DNA from: CAWDMN01 sp963803155
Lineage (GTDB): Bacteria > Acidobacteriota > Terriglobia > Versatilivoradales > Versatilivoraceae
Assembly: GCA_963803155.1 (NCBI GenBank)
Contig: CAWDMN010000101.1
Span: 1 to 64,000 of the forward strand
Direction: 5' to 3'
DNA: 64,000 bases
Within the stretch, counting starts at the first letter, position 1; each line of letters begins with the position of its first letter. Position numbers and translations under genes: made by a program. This document shows, piece after piece, positions 17,792 to 27,657 of the stretch. The notes under the pieces were generated by a model. The model made no database searches and was not told where the DNA came from. It was given only the letters and a program-made list of their open reading frames with translations.

Positions 17792-20149
17792 ATGGAAGCA
17801 GGAAAGAAGACTATGCAGGGAGCTAAAACCGCCAGGGAGGCCAAAGCCCGGATTCTCATTGTGGGTGAAGTTCCTTCCTTTATAAATGAACTCCAACAAA
17901 AACTCGATGCGGAGGGGTACCAAGCCGTCACCGCCTCAGGCTTTGAACAGGCGGTTCTCTCAGCCCGGCAAAGCCGATTGGAACTGGTGTTTCTTGACAT
18001 TCTCCTGGCCAAAAAAGCTTTTGGCCGGGCCATGATCGAATACTTCCAAGGATTCCTGCAAACTCCGCTGGTTTATTTTGATAATCGGAATGGGCTCAGT
18101 TCTCCGATGGCCCAGGACCAAAGCGATTCTTCCTCTGGCATTTTGAGAAAATTCGATCCACCTTTTTTGCGTGCGGCAGTTGAATCGGCTTTACAACAGA
18201 AGCGCCGGTTCGGGGCTGGTTTGATGTCTCCTGAGAAGATATTTGAATCACTTTTAGCTGTCATGAACGAGGCCGTGATCATGACGGACGCTTTAGGGCG
18301 TGTCATCTTCATCAATCCCTCGGCTGCGCGGTTGACTGGTTGGGACGAACAGGCTGTCAAAGGGAGCCAGTTGGGAGAGGTCGTTCTCCTCACCGAAGAA
18401 AAGACCGGCCGGATATTGGATGTTTTGCTGCAAAAGGAGAACAAGGAAAAAGCATTTTTTGGGGGGCCCCGGAGAACCCTCTTAAAATCACGCCTGGGAC
18501 AAGACTACTTGGTCAGTGGCCACTATACTCCTGTCTTAAATGAAGCTGGCCAATTGCTGGGGACAATCTGGTCCCTGCATGATATCAGCGGCCGTTTGGA
18601 AACGGAAGACCGGCTGTTTCAGAAGAGCTTCGAACTGCAGATGATCTGCGGCGCTTTCCCGGATTATTATTTCCGGCTGGCCGCAGACGGGACCATCCTG
18701 GAAGGCATGGGGGGCAAGATTTGGGACGCTGAGGGTGCGGTTGACGTTGTCGAGGGGAAAAAAATACAGGAGGTTTTCCCATCCCCGGTTCGGGAGCAAT
18801 TTCATGAAGCCCTGATGAGGATACGCAAGAGCCGCGCGGCGGTGTGTCTCTCATTTAGTCTGACCTCGACGGAGGGTGAACGGAACTTCGACGCTCGTTT
18901 AATCCCTTCCCTCGAAAACCAGGTGCTTTTTATCCTTCGCGACATTACCGAAAACCGGCAAGCCCAGATGGCCTTGAGACAAATCGAGGAACAACTCCGC
19001 CAAGCCCACAAAATGGAGGCGATTGGAAAGTTGGCAGGCGGAGTGGCTCATGATTTCAACAACCTCTTGACTGCTATTGCCGGCTATAGCGACATTTTAT
19101 TAAAACGATTGCCCGCCGACAATCCGCTGCGGCATGAAGTGACGGAAATCAGACAGGCGGGGGAACGTGCCTCACAACTCACCCGGCAATTGCTGGCTTT
19201 CAGCCGCAAACAAGTATTGGCTCCCAAGCTGCTGGATTTAAACTTAGTGGTCGAGAACATGAACACCATGTTGCGCCGGCTGATCGGTGAGCACATTGAG
19301 TTGGTGACGCATGTCGACAAAGATCCTGCCTGGGTAAAGACGGATCCCGGACAAATTGAACAAGTAATATTGAACCTGGTGGTCAATGCGCGGGATGCGA
19401 TGCCTCGTGGAGGCCGGATCGCCATCGAAACATCCAGGTTTCTTCTGGAAGAAGGAGATGCGCAGAAACGGTTGGACATCCCTCCCGGTTCATATGTTTT
19501 TTTATCCGTGACTGATTCCGGTTGTGGAATGGACTTGGAGACTCAAGCTCATCTTTTTGAACCGTACTTTACAACCAAAGAGCGTGGAAAGGGAACCGGC
19601 CTGGGATTGTCCACTGTTTATGGGATTGTAAAACAGAGCGGGGGCTGCATCCTGGCTTTCAGCGCGCCAGGACAAGGAACCCGGTTTGAAATTTATCTCC
19701 CTCTCAATGGCCAGGAGGCCGAATTGTCTGAGTCCGCTGGCGATCCTTTAGTCGTACAGCGCGGTAATGAGACCGTGCTGCTGGTGGAAGACGAGGAAGT
19801 TATCCGACGCATGGTGAATGCCATTCTTCTCAGCAGCGGCTACCAAGTATTGCAGGCCAGCCAAGGGCGCGAGGCGCTTCAAATTTCACTTGAACATCAG
19901 GGGCGCATCCATTTGTTGCTGACCGATGTCGTCATGCCGGAAATGAGCGGGTATGTTTTGGCGGAAAAGCTCGGGGAATTACGTCCGGAAATGCGGGTAA
20001 TTTTTATGTCGGGTTATTCGGATGAGACCATTCGCCAGCACGGCGATTGGGATCCAGAGGTTCCCTTTATCCACAAACCTTTCACCCCGGAAGGCTTGAA
20101 TCATAAGATTCGTCTGGTGTTGGACGAATCCTCTTTCCCGGGAGAATAA
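17792..20149 (+). CDS. hybrid PAS sensor histidine kinase with N- and C-terminal receiver-like domains
   Basis: A soluble protein of 785 residues with no membrane segment. Order: a receiver-like domain (about 20-135) with the phospho-acceptor region VFLDILL but VGEV where the acidic pair should be; a PAS domain (about 145-270, VMNEAVIMTDALGRVIFINP); a second PAS-like domain (about 285-395); a HisKA domain with H420 in GGVAHDFNNLL; an ATPase domain with NLVVNARDAMP, DSGCGMD and GKGTGLGLSTVYGIVKQSGG; and a C-terminal receiver with VLLVEDEE and the acceptor D712 in LLTDVVMPEMSG. It should autophosphorylate on H420 and pass phosphate to D712. There is no adjacent response regulator with a DNA-binding domain, so its output partner is elsewhere. 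The start could also be the ATG at 17813, which has a better ribosome site. Confidence 0.9.
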   Translation: MEAGKKTMQGAKTAREAKARILIVGEVPSFINELQQKLDAEGYQAVTASGFEQAVLSARQSRLELVFLDILLAKKAFGRAMIEYFQGFLQTPLVYFDNRNGLSSPMAQDQSDSSSGILRKFDPPFLRAAVESALQQKRRFGAGLMSPEKIFESLLAVMNEAVIMTDALGRVIFINPSAARLTGWDEQAVKGSQLGEVVLLTEEKTGRILDVLLQKENKEKAFFGGPRRTLLKSRLGQDYLVSGHYTPVLNEAGQLLGTIWSLHDISGRLETEDRLFQKSFELQMICGAFPDYYFRLAADGTILEGMGGKIWDAEGAVDVVEGKKIQEVFPSPVREQFHEALMRIRKSRAAVCLSFSLTSTEGERNFDARLIPSLENQVLFILRDITENRQAQMALRQIEEQLRQAHKMEAIGKLAGGVAHDFNNLLTAIAGYSDILLKRLPADNPLRHEVTEIRQAGERASQLTRQLLAFSRKQVLAPKLLDLNLVVENMNTMLRRLIGEHIELVTHVDKDPAWVKTDPGQIEQVILNLVVNARDAMPRGGRIAIETSRFLLEEGDAQKRLDIPPGSYVFLSVTDSGCGMDLETQAHLFEPYFTTKERGKGTGLGLSTVYGIVKQSGGCILAFSAPGQGTRFEIYLPLNGQEAELSESAGDPLVVQRGNETVLLVEDEEVIRRMVNAILLSSGYQVLQASQGREALQISLEHQGRIHLLLTDVVMPEMSGYVLAEKLGELRPEMRVIFMSGYSDETIRQHGDWDPEVPFIHKPFTPEGLNHKIRLVLDESSFPGE

Positions 20150-20320
20150 GCGGAATCTATCGCTGAAAAGATATCACTCTTTCTTCGTGAAAAATTCGTT
20201 CGTGCCAAAGTGTTCCGCGCATCATGATTTGGCCGCGAAATTCCCGTGGCGTCACGTTTTACCCGCTGGCGCATCCCGCGGCTTGAGCCAGCTGAAGTTG
20301 CCTGACGCAGAGAAGCTCCA

Positions 20321-22120
20321 CTATTGATCCACTTTCAGGACCGCGAGAAACGCCTCTTGCGGAATATCCACCCTTCCCACGCGTTTCATCCGCTTTTTGC
20401 CCTCTTTCTGTTTTTCCAGCAACTTGCGTTTTCGAGTGATATCTCCGCCATAACACTTTGCCAGCACATTCTTCTTCATGGCTCGCACGGTTTCCCGCGC
20501 GATGATCTTCCCTCCGATGGCGGCCTGGATGCTGACTTCGAAGAGTTGCCGCGGGATCAACTCCCGCATTTTCGCGGCTAAGGCTTTGCCGCGTTGGTAC
20601 GCATGTTCGCGATACACAATCGTGGAAAGGGCATCCACCGGATCTCCGGCGACCAGGATATCCAATTTTACGAGAGGCGATACCCAGTATCCCGAAAGAT
20701 GATAATCAAGCGAGGCATAACCACGGGACGCCGATTTCAACCGGTCATAGAAATCCATCACAATTTCATTCAAGGGTAGTTCATAAGTGATCAAGACCCG
20801 CTGGGGAGTGATGTAATCGAACCCTTTTTGTACGCCTCGTTTTTCTTCCGCCAATTTTAATATGCCCCCCACATATTCTTCGTTCGTCATAATCAGAGCG
20901 GTGATGACGGGTTCTTCGATCTTGTCGATTTCTCCGGGAGAGGGCAATTTATTGGGGCTGTCGACTTCGACGACTTCTCCGTCCGTTTTTCTGACGCGAT
21001 AGCGCACGCCCGGAGCCGTGGTGATAAGATCCAGCCCAAATTCGCGTTCCAGCCGCTCCTGAACGATCTCCATGTGCAGCAAGCCAAGGAAGCCGCAGCG
21101 GAAGCCGAATCCCAAAGCCAGGGAGTTTTCCGGCTCATAGAAAAAAGAGGAGTCATTGAGTCGCAGTTTCTCCAGCGCATCCCGCAGGGCCTCGTACTGA
21201 TTAGGCTCCACCGGATAAAGTCCGGAAAAAACCATTGGCTTGATTTCCTGAAATCCCGGGAAGGGAACCTCCGTTGGATGAGCATCATCTGTGAGAGTGT
21301 CGCCAATCTTCGTATCGGATACGCGCTTAATGTTGGCTATGACGAATCCCACCTCTCCCACGGACAATTCGTCGACTGGCTGCAATTTAGGTGTCAGAAC
21401 CCCCAATTGTTCGACTTGAAAGGTTTGATTGTTCGACATGAACCGGATTTTCATTCCCACTTTCAAGGTTCCGTCGATAACTCGTATCAGGATAATCACG
21501 CCCCGGTAAACGTCGAACCAGGAATCGAAAATCAATGCCCTGAGCGGAGCATCGGCTTTGCCCGGCGGGGGAGGGATTTCTTTTACTATGGCCTCCAAAA
21601 CTTCCCTTGTCCCGATGCCCTGCTTGGCGCTCACACGGATGGCATTGTGGGCATCGAGGCCGATCACGCTTTCGATCTGCTCTTGAACCCGCGTGGCATC
21701 GGCTGCAGGCAAATCGATCTTGTTGAGGATGGGAAGAATGGCCAAGTTATTGTCCAACGCCAGGTAGGTGTTCGCCAGAGTTTGAGCCTCGACCCCCTGG
21801 GAGGCATCCACCACCAGTAGGGCCCCTTCACACGCGGCCAGGCTGCGCGAAACCTCATAGGAAAAGTCGACGTGACCCGGAGTATCGATCAAATTGAGGA
21901 TGTACTCTTCCCCGGATTCGGCCCGGTAATTAAGCCGAACGGCGTGGGCTTTAATGGTAATCCCGCGCTCCCGTTCCAAGTCCATGTCATCGAGGACCTG
22001 CTCCGTCATTTCCCGTTGGGAGAGAGCTCCGGTAAATTCCAGCAACCGGTCCGCCAATGTGGATTTTCCATGATCAATATGGGCGATAATCGAGAAATTG
22101 CGAATATGAGTCGGGTCCAT
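20321..22120 (-). CDS. lepA: elongation factor 4 (ribosomal back-translocase GTPase)
   Basis: 599 residues, the standard EF4 length. The GTPase motifs are AHIDHGKSTL (G1), RERGIT in switch I, DTPGH (G3) and NKID (G4). The C-terminal domain specific to LepA is present (GGKIIARETVRAMKKNVLAKCYGGDITRKRK, split here: CYGGDITRKRKLLEKQKEGK). EF4 binds stalled or mis-translocated ribosomes. It is convergent with the histidine kinase and divergent from the ABC transporter, sharing a 116-base plus upstream region. Only a weak ribosome site precedes the ATG. Confidence 0.97.
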   Translation of the reverse strand: MDPTHIRNFSIIAHIDHGKSTLADRLLEFTGALSQREMTEQVLDDMDLERERGITIKAHAVRLNYRAESGEEYILNLIDTPGHVDFSYEVSRSLAACEGALLVVDASQGVEAQTLANTYLALDNNLAILPILNKIDLPAADATRVQEQIESVIGLDAHNAIRVSAKQGIGTREVLEAIVKEIPPPPGKADAPLRALIFDSWFDVYRGVIILIRVIDGTLKVGMKIRFMSNNQTFQVEQLGVLTPKLQPVDELSVGEVGFVIANIKRVSDTKIGDTLTDDAHPTEVPFPGFQEIKPMVFSGLYPVEPNQYEALRDALEKLRLNDSSFFYEPENSLALGFGFRCGFLGLLHMEIVQERLEREFGLDLITTAPGVRYRVRKTDGEVVEVDSPNKLPSPGEIDKIEEPVITALIMTNEEYVGGILKLAEEKRGVQKGFDYITPQRVLITYELPLNEIVMDFYDRLKSASRGYASLDYHLSGYWVSPLVKLDILVAGDPVDALSTIVYREHAYQRGKALAAKMRELIPRQLFEVSIQAAIGGKIIARETVRAMKKNVLAKCYGGDITRKRKLLEKQKEGKKRMKRVGRVDIPQEAFLAVLKVDQ

Positions 22121-22260
22121 TCTTTTTCAGCCAAGTCCTTAAAAATCGAAGCCTGTCTTCCGGAGCATTCCCGCGCCGAGGTTAAAAACAATCTATCTTA
22201 CAGGAAAGGAGGGCGGCGGGCGAGGCAAATATTTAATTGCACCCGGATCTCGCGCCTGCC

Positions 22261-22289
22261 TTGACTTTTGCTGGAAAAGTGATTACCGT
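22261..22289 (+). promoter_or_regulatory. candidate sigma70-type promoter for the ABC exporter
   Basis: TTGACT, 17-base spacer, TACCGT. The -35 is five of six to consensus and the -10 is weak. Its position inside the upstream part of the longest open frame supports the internal ATG at 22339 as the real start. Confidence 0.4.
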
Positions 22290-22338
22290 GCAAATCGCGA
22301 TGTTGCGGGAATGTGCGACCCGCGGGAAGTGGAACGGA

Positions 22339-24162
22339 ATGAAAAAACGTTGGCATCTATTTCGATATTTCCTGCCGTATTGGCCTCTCTTTGTCCTGGC
22401 GGTCCTATTGATGGCTGCCATGGCGGCATTTCAGGGTTTAGCGGCAGCCTTGATCAAGCCAGTGGTCGACAAAATCGTGTTCGTGTCCCATGCCCCCAGG
22501 GTGGAACTCCTCGCGATTCCATTCACTCCACATAAACTGTATTTGGATCAGGTGAATCCTTTCCCCTTCCAGGATCCGGTCCTCGTTATTGGATTGCTGT
22601 TGATTCTGGCTACTCTCATCAAAGGCGTTGCCGAATATATTTCGGTTTATTTGCTGAATTACATGGGCCAGGCGGTGGTCAAAGATTTGCGCAATCAGCT
22701 TTATGAAAAAATCATGCATCAATCCGTGAGCTTTTTTCATGCCCACCCCACCGGGCGCTTGATTTCGCGGGTGCTCAACGATATTGAGAAAATTCAATTT
22801 GCCTGTTCCACCGTGTTAGCCGACGCATTGAAGCAGTCCTTCCTGCTGGTCACTTTTCTCTCCATCGCATTCTCGAAGGACGCCGCCCTGACGCTGGCTT
22901 CTTTCCTTCTGGCGCCGCTGGTGATTTACCCTTCCCGCTATTTCGGGCGAAAGGTGCGCCGTTCCAGCCGCTCCAGTCAGGAAAGAATGGAGGAGATCAG
23001 CCACATTCTTCAAGAGACCATTACGGGACAGCGGGTGGTCAAGGCCTTTATGATGGAAAATTTTGAACTGGCCCGCTTCAAGCAATCCACCAAACGTCTG
23101 GCCCGGGTGAATATGAACTGGATCCGGATGCAGACCATGGCCTCCCCTTATATGGAATTGGTGGGAGCCATTGCGATTGGAGGCATGCTTTTTTATATTC
23201 ATCCGCGAATTGTAAAGGGGATCATGCAGCCCGGGGATGTGGCTTTGTTTATGACGGCTCTGTTGTTGCTCTACAACCCCATCCGGCGCATGAACGGGAT
23301 TTACAATACGTTTCAACAGGCCAAGGGCGCCACCAGCAAAGTATTTGAGATGATGGAGGACCATCCGGATGTACAGGAAAAAAAAGGGGCCCTGACTCTG
23401 GAGAAATTTCAGGATGCCATTGAATTTAGGCAGGTCAGTTTTAATTACAACGACAGCCGCATCCCGGTTTTGAAGAATATACAATTAAAAGTGAGGAAGG
23501 GTGAATTAGTTGCCTTTGTTGGATCCAGCGGATCGGGGAAAACCACTCTGGTTAATTTGCTTCCCCGTTTTTATGACCCGAGCGATGGTCAAATCCTGAT
23601 AGATGGGGTCGACCTGCGCGATTTGAACTTTCGATCGCTTCGCTCCACGATTGGCATGGTTGGACAGGATACCATTTTATTCAATGACACCGTCCGCAAT
23701 AATATCTGCTATGGCCGGCAGCAGGTGAACGAGTCGGAAATGACGGCGGCATCTCAGGCCGCGCTGGCTCACGATTTTATTATGGAGTTGCCGGCCCGCT
23801 ACGACTCCGTCATCGGAGAACGGGGAATGAAGCTTTCGGGAGGCCAGCGCCAACGGATTGCCATCGCCCGCGCCCTGCTCAAAAATTCTCCCATTCTCAT
23901 TTTAGATGAGGCGACCTCCGCCCTGGATTCTGAATCCGAGATTCTAGTGCAAAAAGCCCTTGCCAACCTGATGCAGGGGCGGACTGTTTTTGTGATTGCC
24001 CACCGTCTTTCCACCATCCGCCAAGCTGATCGCATTGTGGTCATATCCCGGGGAGAGATCAGCGAAATCGGGACACACACGGATCTGCTGGCCAAAGGTG
24101 GCATTTATCAGCGGCTCTACGATCTTCAGTTCACCGACGTTGACGCGGATTTTGCGGAGTAA
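22339..24162 (+). CDS. MsbA-like ABC exporter (fused membrane and ATPase domains)
   Basis: A half-transporter of 607 residues. It has a six-helix exporter domain (about 1-330) and a nucleotide-binding domain with Walker A GSSGSGKTTL, the signature LSGGQRQR and Walker B ILILDEATSALD. It closely resembles the lipid A / lipid flippase MsbA group and would work as a homodimer in the inner membrane. Many multidrug exporters look alike, so the lipid substrate is an inference. I start it at ATG 22339 (MKKRWHLFRYFLPYWPLF), where GGAAGTGG precedes; the frame is open to 22237. The next genes are yicC and gmk, which have their own promoter. Confidence 0.88.
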   Translation: MKKRWHLFRYFLPYWPLFVLAVLLMAAMAAFQGLAAALIKPVVDKIVFVSHAPRVELLAIPFTPHKLYLDQVNPFPFQDPVLVIGLLLILATLIKGVAEYISVYLLNYMGQAVVKDLRNQLYEKIMHQSVSFFHAHPTGRLISRVLNDIEKIQFACSTVLADALKQSFLLVTFLSIAFSKDAALTLASFLLAPLVIYPSRYFGRKVRRSSRSSQERMEEISHILQETITGQRVVKAFMMENFELARFKQSTKRLARVNMNWIRMQTMASPYMELVGAIAIGGMLFYIHPRIVKGIMQPGDVALFMTALLLLYNPIRRMNGIYNTFQQAKGATSKVFEMMEDHPDVQEKKGALTLEKFQDAIEFRQVSFNYNDSRIPVLKNIQLKVRKGELVAFVGSSGSGKTTLVNLLPRFYDPSDGQILIDGVDLRDLNFRSLRSTIGMVGQDTILFNDTVRNNICYGRQQVNESEMTAASQAALAHDFIMELPARYDSVIGERGMKLSGGQRQRIAIARALLKNSPILILDEATSALDSESEILVQKALANLMQGRTVFVIAHRLSTIRQADRIVVISRGEISEIGTHTDLLAKGGIYQRLYDLQFTDVDADFAE

Positions 24163-24192
24163 TTTCCCTGCATTTTTAAGACGTTTTATTTG

Positions 24193-24222
24193 TTGCACTT
24201 AAGGTAAAGAAGAGTATATAAT
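24193..24222 (+). promoter_or_regulatory. sigma70-type promoter for yicC-gmk-rpoZ
   Basis: TTGCAC, 18-base spacer, perfect TATAAT. It lies 46 bases before the yicC start and is one of the two best promoter matches in the window. Confidence 0.7.
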
Positions 24223-24267
24223 CACTCGTTTCTCTGATCCGGAGTGATCGGAGAGGCGGGAGATCGC

Positions 24268-25164
24268 ATGATTAAAAGCATGACCGGCTTTGGTCGAGGC
24301 CGATTTAGCGCGGACCTTTTTGCCTGCACAGTCGAAATCAAGTCGGTCAACCACCGCTACTTGGATGTTCATACCCGCCTTCCCCAGGAATTGGGGACCC
24401 TCGAATTTAAAATCAAACGATTGCTGCAATCTGCCTTAAAGAGAGGGCGGATCGACTTGACCCTCACGGTGGAAAAGAACGAGGCGGCGAATATCAGCTT
24501 CAATCCCGCCTTGATCCGGGCTTACCTCCAGACTTGGCACCTGCTCAAGCAGGAGTTTGGTTTTGAAGCTGAGCTGGAGCCTACCCAACTGCTGCGGATT
24601 CCAGGCATCTTTACTGTGGAGCCCCTAGCGGCTGATGAAAATATCCGAGCCCGGGTGGAAGAGGGAATTTCCCAGGCTATCACGCTGGCGCTGGCCGAAT
24701 TGGATCAGATGAGGATCAAGGAAGGGACCGCTTTGCGGGAGGATTTGCTGGCACGATTCAACCAGATAGAGACGTCAGCGGCCATAATCCGCGACTTGAC
24801 TCAGGGCGCTCTGGCGGCTTATCAAGAACGGTTGGTAAATCGTCTCAAAGAATTGTTGGAGAATACTCAGATCGACAACAACCGGTTGCTGCAAGAGGCG
24901 GCCTTTTATGTGGAACGCAGCGACATTACCGAAGAGGTAACCCGCCTGTACAGCCATGTTGAGCAGGCACATCAGTTGCTGAATTCGGAATCGGATGTGG
25001 GCAAGACCCTGGACTTTCTCCTGCAGGAAATGAATCGGGAAGCCAATACCATTTTGTCCAAGTCGACGGGAATGACTGGAAACGGATTGGAAATTTCGAA
25101 TCACGCCATCCAGATAAAATCTGAAGTAGAAAAAATCCGGGAGCAGGTTCAAAACCTCGAGTAA
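24268..25164 (+). CDS. yicC: YicC-family endoribonuclease
   Basis: 298 residues. It begins with the family hallmark MIKSMTGFGRG and ends with the DUF1732 region (VGKTLDFLLQEMNREANTI, then SKSTGMTGNGLEISNHAIQI). YicC proteins are RNA-cleaving stress-phase factors. GGGAGA four bases ahead of ATG 24268 fixes the start; the frame is open 24 bases further up. The order yicC-gmk-rpoZ-coaBC-priA is widely conserved in Acidobacteriota and Deltaproteobacteria-related phyla. Confidence 0.93.
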   Translation: MIKSMTGFGRGRFSADLFACTVEIKSVNHRYLDVHTRLPQELGTLEFKIKRLLQSALKRGRIDLTLTVEKNEAANISFNPALIRAYLQTWHLLKQEFGFEAELEPTQLLRIPGIFTVEPLAADENIRARVEEGISQAITLALAELDQMRIKEGTALREDLLARFNQIETSAAIIRDLTQGALAAYQERLVNRLKELLENTQIDNNRLLQEAAFYVERSDITEEVTRLYSHVEQAHQLLNSESDVGKTLDFLLQEMNREANTILSKSTGMTGNGLEISNHAIQIKSEVEKIREQVQNLE

Positions 25165-25282
25165 TGGCCACTGGGATGGGGCGGAGCGGGATTGTCTTGA
25201 TGTAGAAAAAGATGAAATTTTCTAAATATTCGACTTTATACTGAGATCCAATTTAAGTTTTTGTCCTTCAGATTGTCCCCCT

Positions 25283-25909
25283 ATGGAAATATCGAGCAAT
25301 ATTTTTATCATATCTGCCCCTTCCGGTTCGGGAAAAACCACCTTGGTGGACCGTTTAGTGCGAGAAGTTCCCGGTTTGGCTTTCTCGGTCTCTCACACGA
25401 CCCGTTCCCCCAAAGAGGAAGAACGGGAAGGAGTGGATTATCACTTTGTCAGCCGGTCTGGGTTCGAACAATTGATCCGGGATGGGCAGTTTGTGGAACA
25501 TGCCCAACTGTATGGCGATTATTATGGGACCAGCCGCGCGGAAATTGAGCGGATTTTGGTCGCCGGTAAGGATGTTGTCCTCGACATTGATACCGAGGGC
25601 GCGAGTTTAGTTACCTCACAACTTCCCGATGCCTGCGCGATTTTTGTGTTTCCGCCGTCTTACGCTGAACTGGAAAGACGGCTGAAATTGCGCCAGCGCG
25701 ATACGCTGGCGGATATTGAAAAGCGTTTAAAATGGGCGGTGGAGGTGGAAATCCATCGTTATTCCCAATATGACTATGTGATCGTCAACGACGAGCTCGG
25801 CCAGGCCTTTGATCTGCTGAAGACTATTGTGCTGGCCCAACGAGCCCGGACTCGGTGCATGGCCCCGAAAATTCAAGCGATCATCAATTCCTTTGGAGGT
25901 CTCCATTGA
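25283..25909 (+). CDS. gmk: guanylate kinase
   Basis: 208 residues; converts GMP to GDP with ATP. It has the P-loop SAPSGSGKTTL at the N-terminus, the GMP-binding SHTTRSPKEEEREGVDYHFV (in two parts: SHTTRSP and GVDYHFV) and the lid region RLKLRQRDT. It is the second gene of the yicC unit. Its stop codon overlaps the TTG start of rpoZ by four bases. Confidence 0.96.
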   Translation: MEISSNIFIISAPSGSGKTTLVDRLVREVPGLAFSVSHTTRSPKEEEREGVDYHFVSRSGFEQLIRDGQFVEHAQLYGDYYGTSRAEIERILVAGKDVVLDIDTEGASLVTSQLPDACAIFVFPPSYAELERRLKLRQRDTLADIEKRLKWAVEVEIHRYSQYDYVIVNDELGQAFDLLKTIVLAQRARTRCMAPKIQAIINSFGGLH

Positions 25910-26121
25910 ATAGCAAACTCGGTGAGGTTGATAGCAAATTCCGCTTCATTATTTTAGCCGCCAAGAGAACTCGGCAGCTTCAGTCGGGCGCCCGCCCCAT
26001 GATTGCCTCCGCCTCGAAAAAATTTACTCGCGTGGCCATGGAAGAATTATCTCAAGGGAAGGTGGAATTCGAAATAACGGAGGAAGAACTGCCTAAGCGG
26101 AAATCCCGCGGCCGGGAATAA
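25906..26121 (+). CDS. rpoZ: RNA polymerase omega subunit
   Basis: A small protein of 71 residues that helps assemble the core RNA polymerase around the beta-prime subunit. The key helix is present (KFRFIILAAKRTRQL, then the conserved SGARPMI). No ATG fits: the start is TTG at 25906, overlapping the gmk stop (TTGA), with GGAGG placed six bases ahead. Downstream residues (VAMEELSQGKVEFEI) agree with the acidobacterial form. The upstream in-frame ATG at 25855 lies inside gmk and gives an unrelated N-terminus. Confidence 0.9.
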   Translation: MNSKLGEVDSKFRFIILAAKRTRQLQSGARPMIASASKKFTRVAMEELSQGKVEFEITEEELPKRKSRGRE

Positions 26122-26362
26122 CAAAGAATCTCGCGCAAATTCCCGCAACGGCTGGTCTAGGAATTGTGGATCGGCTGCCGCGGCAATGGGATATTCCAAT
26201 GGATCGAGGCCGCCGAGTGAAGTCGAAGCGGGGGTCTGGATTTTTATTTTGCGAATCAGCGGATGGGGATGAGACTTTTCCTGTCAGCAGCGGACCAACA
26301 ATTTCAGCTCAGGCTCACAAAAAATGACCGATTCAGCTCCTTGAAAAAGGATGGGAATGCCG

Positions 26363-26433
26363 ATGGCTGGCGAGACTTCGTCTCATTTATCCCCTCATCT
26401 GAATAAGGGAATCTTGAATCAGCCATTTTTTTT
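26363..26433 (+). terminator. possible terminator or leader structure between rpoZ and coaBC
   Basis: ATGGCTG at 26363-26369 can pair with CAGCCAT at 26420-26426, directly followed by eight T. A smaller hairpin GAGAC-TTC-GTCTC lies inside at 26372-26384. It could end the yicC-gmk-rpoZ transcript or act as a leader for coaBC, whose start is 25 bases on. The loop is long (50 bases), which weakens the call. The rest of 26122-26457 shows no gene. Confidence 0.4.
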
Positions 26434-26457
26434 GTGAGGCCATGGCGTCGATCAATT

Positions 26458-27657
26458 ATGAAAATTCTCCTGGGAGTGACAGGCTGCATTGCCGCTTATA
26501 AGGCCGTGGAGTTGATGCGTCTCCTGCAGAAGCGGGATTATGAAGTCGTGGTGGCCATGACCGCCCATGCCCAGCAGTTCGTATCTCCCCTGACTTTTGC
26601 TGCATTAAGCCATCATCCGGTTTATACCGGCATGTTCGAAGAGGGGAAGGCGCGGTATGGCCCCGCCGAAAACATCGACCATATCCGGTTGACGCATTCA
26701 ATTTCCGCTCTAGTGGTTGCTCCGGCTACGGCGAATATTCTGGCCAAGATGGCGCGCGGGATTGCCGACGATTTCCTTTCCACCCTTTATCTCGCCAACA
26801 CCTCTCCGGTGGTAATTGCCCCCGCCATGAACGTGAACATGTGGAACCATGCGGCTACGCGGGAAAATCTTCAGATCCTCCTACAACGCGGCCACCGGTT
26901 GGTTGAACCTGGGGAGGGGTACCTGGCGGAAGGGATCAGCGGCCAAGGGCGTCTTGCGGATCTGGAATTGATTGTGCAAGCGGTTTTGGACGTGACTCGC
27001 TCTCTCCATGATTTGAGAGGGAAAACAGTCCTGATTACCGCCGGGCCCACCTGTGAAGATATCGATCCGGTGCGGTACCTCAGCAATCGCTCGTCGGGGA
27101 AGATGGGGTATGCCTTGGCGGAGGCGGCGGAGACGCGGGGTGGCCGCTGCATTTTGGTTTCCGGTCCGACTGTTCTCGATGCCCCCTCCGGCGTGGAGAG
27201 AATCCCGGTCCGTTCCGCCCAGCAAATGCGCGCGGCCGTTTTGGAGCGGTTGGAAGAAGCGGACATCATCATCAAGGCCGCTGCCGTGGCGGATTACCAA
27301 CCAGCTCGGCGGTCCACGGCGAAATTGAAAAAGGATGGAAAATCTTTCCATTTGGACCTGGTCCAGACTCCTGACATTCTTGCCGAATTGGGCCGTTTGA
27401 AAGGGGACCGCATCCTGGTGGGTTTTGCCGCGGAAACCGATCATGTCCGCGAGAATGCCCTCAAAAAAATAAAAGACAAAAACCTGGATTTGATCGTCAG
27501 CAACGATGTGACGCAGGAAGGAGCCGGCTTTGATGCCGACACCAATATTGTCACTCTTTTTGATCGAAATGGAAATGAACAGGCTCTTCCGATCCAGTCC
27601 AAACTACAGATTGCTCATGCCATTCTTGACCGGATCCTCGCCTCCCTCCATTCTTAA
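26458..27657 (+). CDS. coaBC: bifunctional phosphopantothenoylcysteine decarboxylase / synthetase
   Basis: 399 residues, both halves of the coenzyme A enzyme. The CoaC flavoprotein half opens with ILLGVTGCIAAYKAVELMR, has the active-site region DHIRLTH and the substrate-clamp motif PAMNVNMW. The CoaB half has TAGPTCEDIDPVRYLSNRSS, AAAVADYQP and the KLKK loop. The enzyme joins 4'-phosphopantothenate to cysteine using CTP and then decarboxylates the product. ATG at 26458 starts the flavoprotein domain; there is no strong ribosome site, and the frame is open 24 bases further upstream. Confidence 0.95.
   Translation: MKILLGVTGCIAAYKAVELMRLLQKRDYEVVVAMTAHAQQFVSPLTFAALSHHPVYTGMFEEGKARYGPAENIDHIRLTHSISALVVAPATANILAKMARGIADDFLSTLYLANTSPVVIAPAMNVNMWNHAATRENLQILLQRGHRLVEPGEGYLAEGISGQGRLADLELIVQAVLDVTRSLHDLRGKTVLITAGPTCEDIDPVRYLSNRSSGKMGYALAEAAETRGGRCILVSGPTVLDAPSGVERIPVRSAQQMRAAVLERLEEADIIIKAAAVADYQPARRSTAKLKKDGKSFHLDLVQTPDILAELGRLKGDRILVGFAAETDHVRENALKKIKDKNLDLIVSNDVTQEGAGFDADTNIVTLFDRNGNEQALPIQSKLQIAHAILDRILASLHS

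Noticed and set aside
21074..21820. 248-codon plus-strand open frame
   Set aside because: Antisense to lepA, with no family motif or ribosome site.
22816..23484. 222-codon minus-strand open frame
   Set aside because: Antisense to the ABC exporter; shadow of its coding frame.
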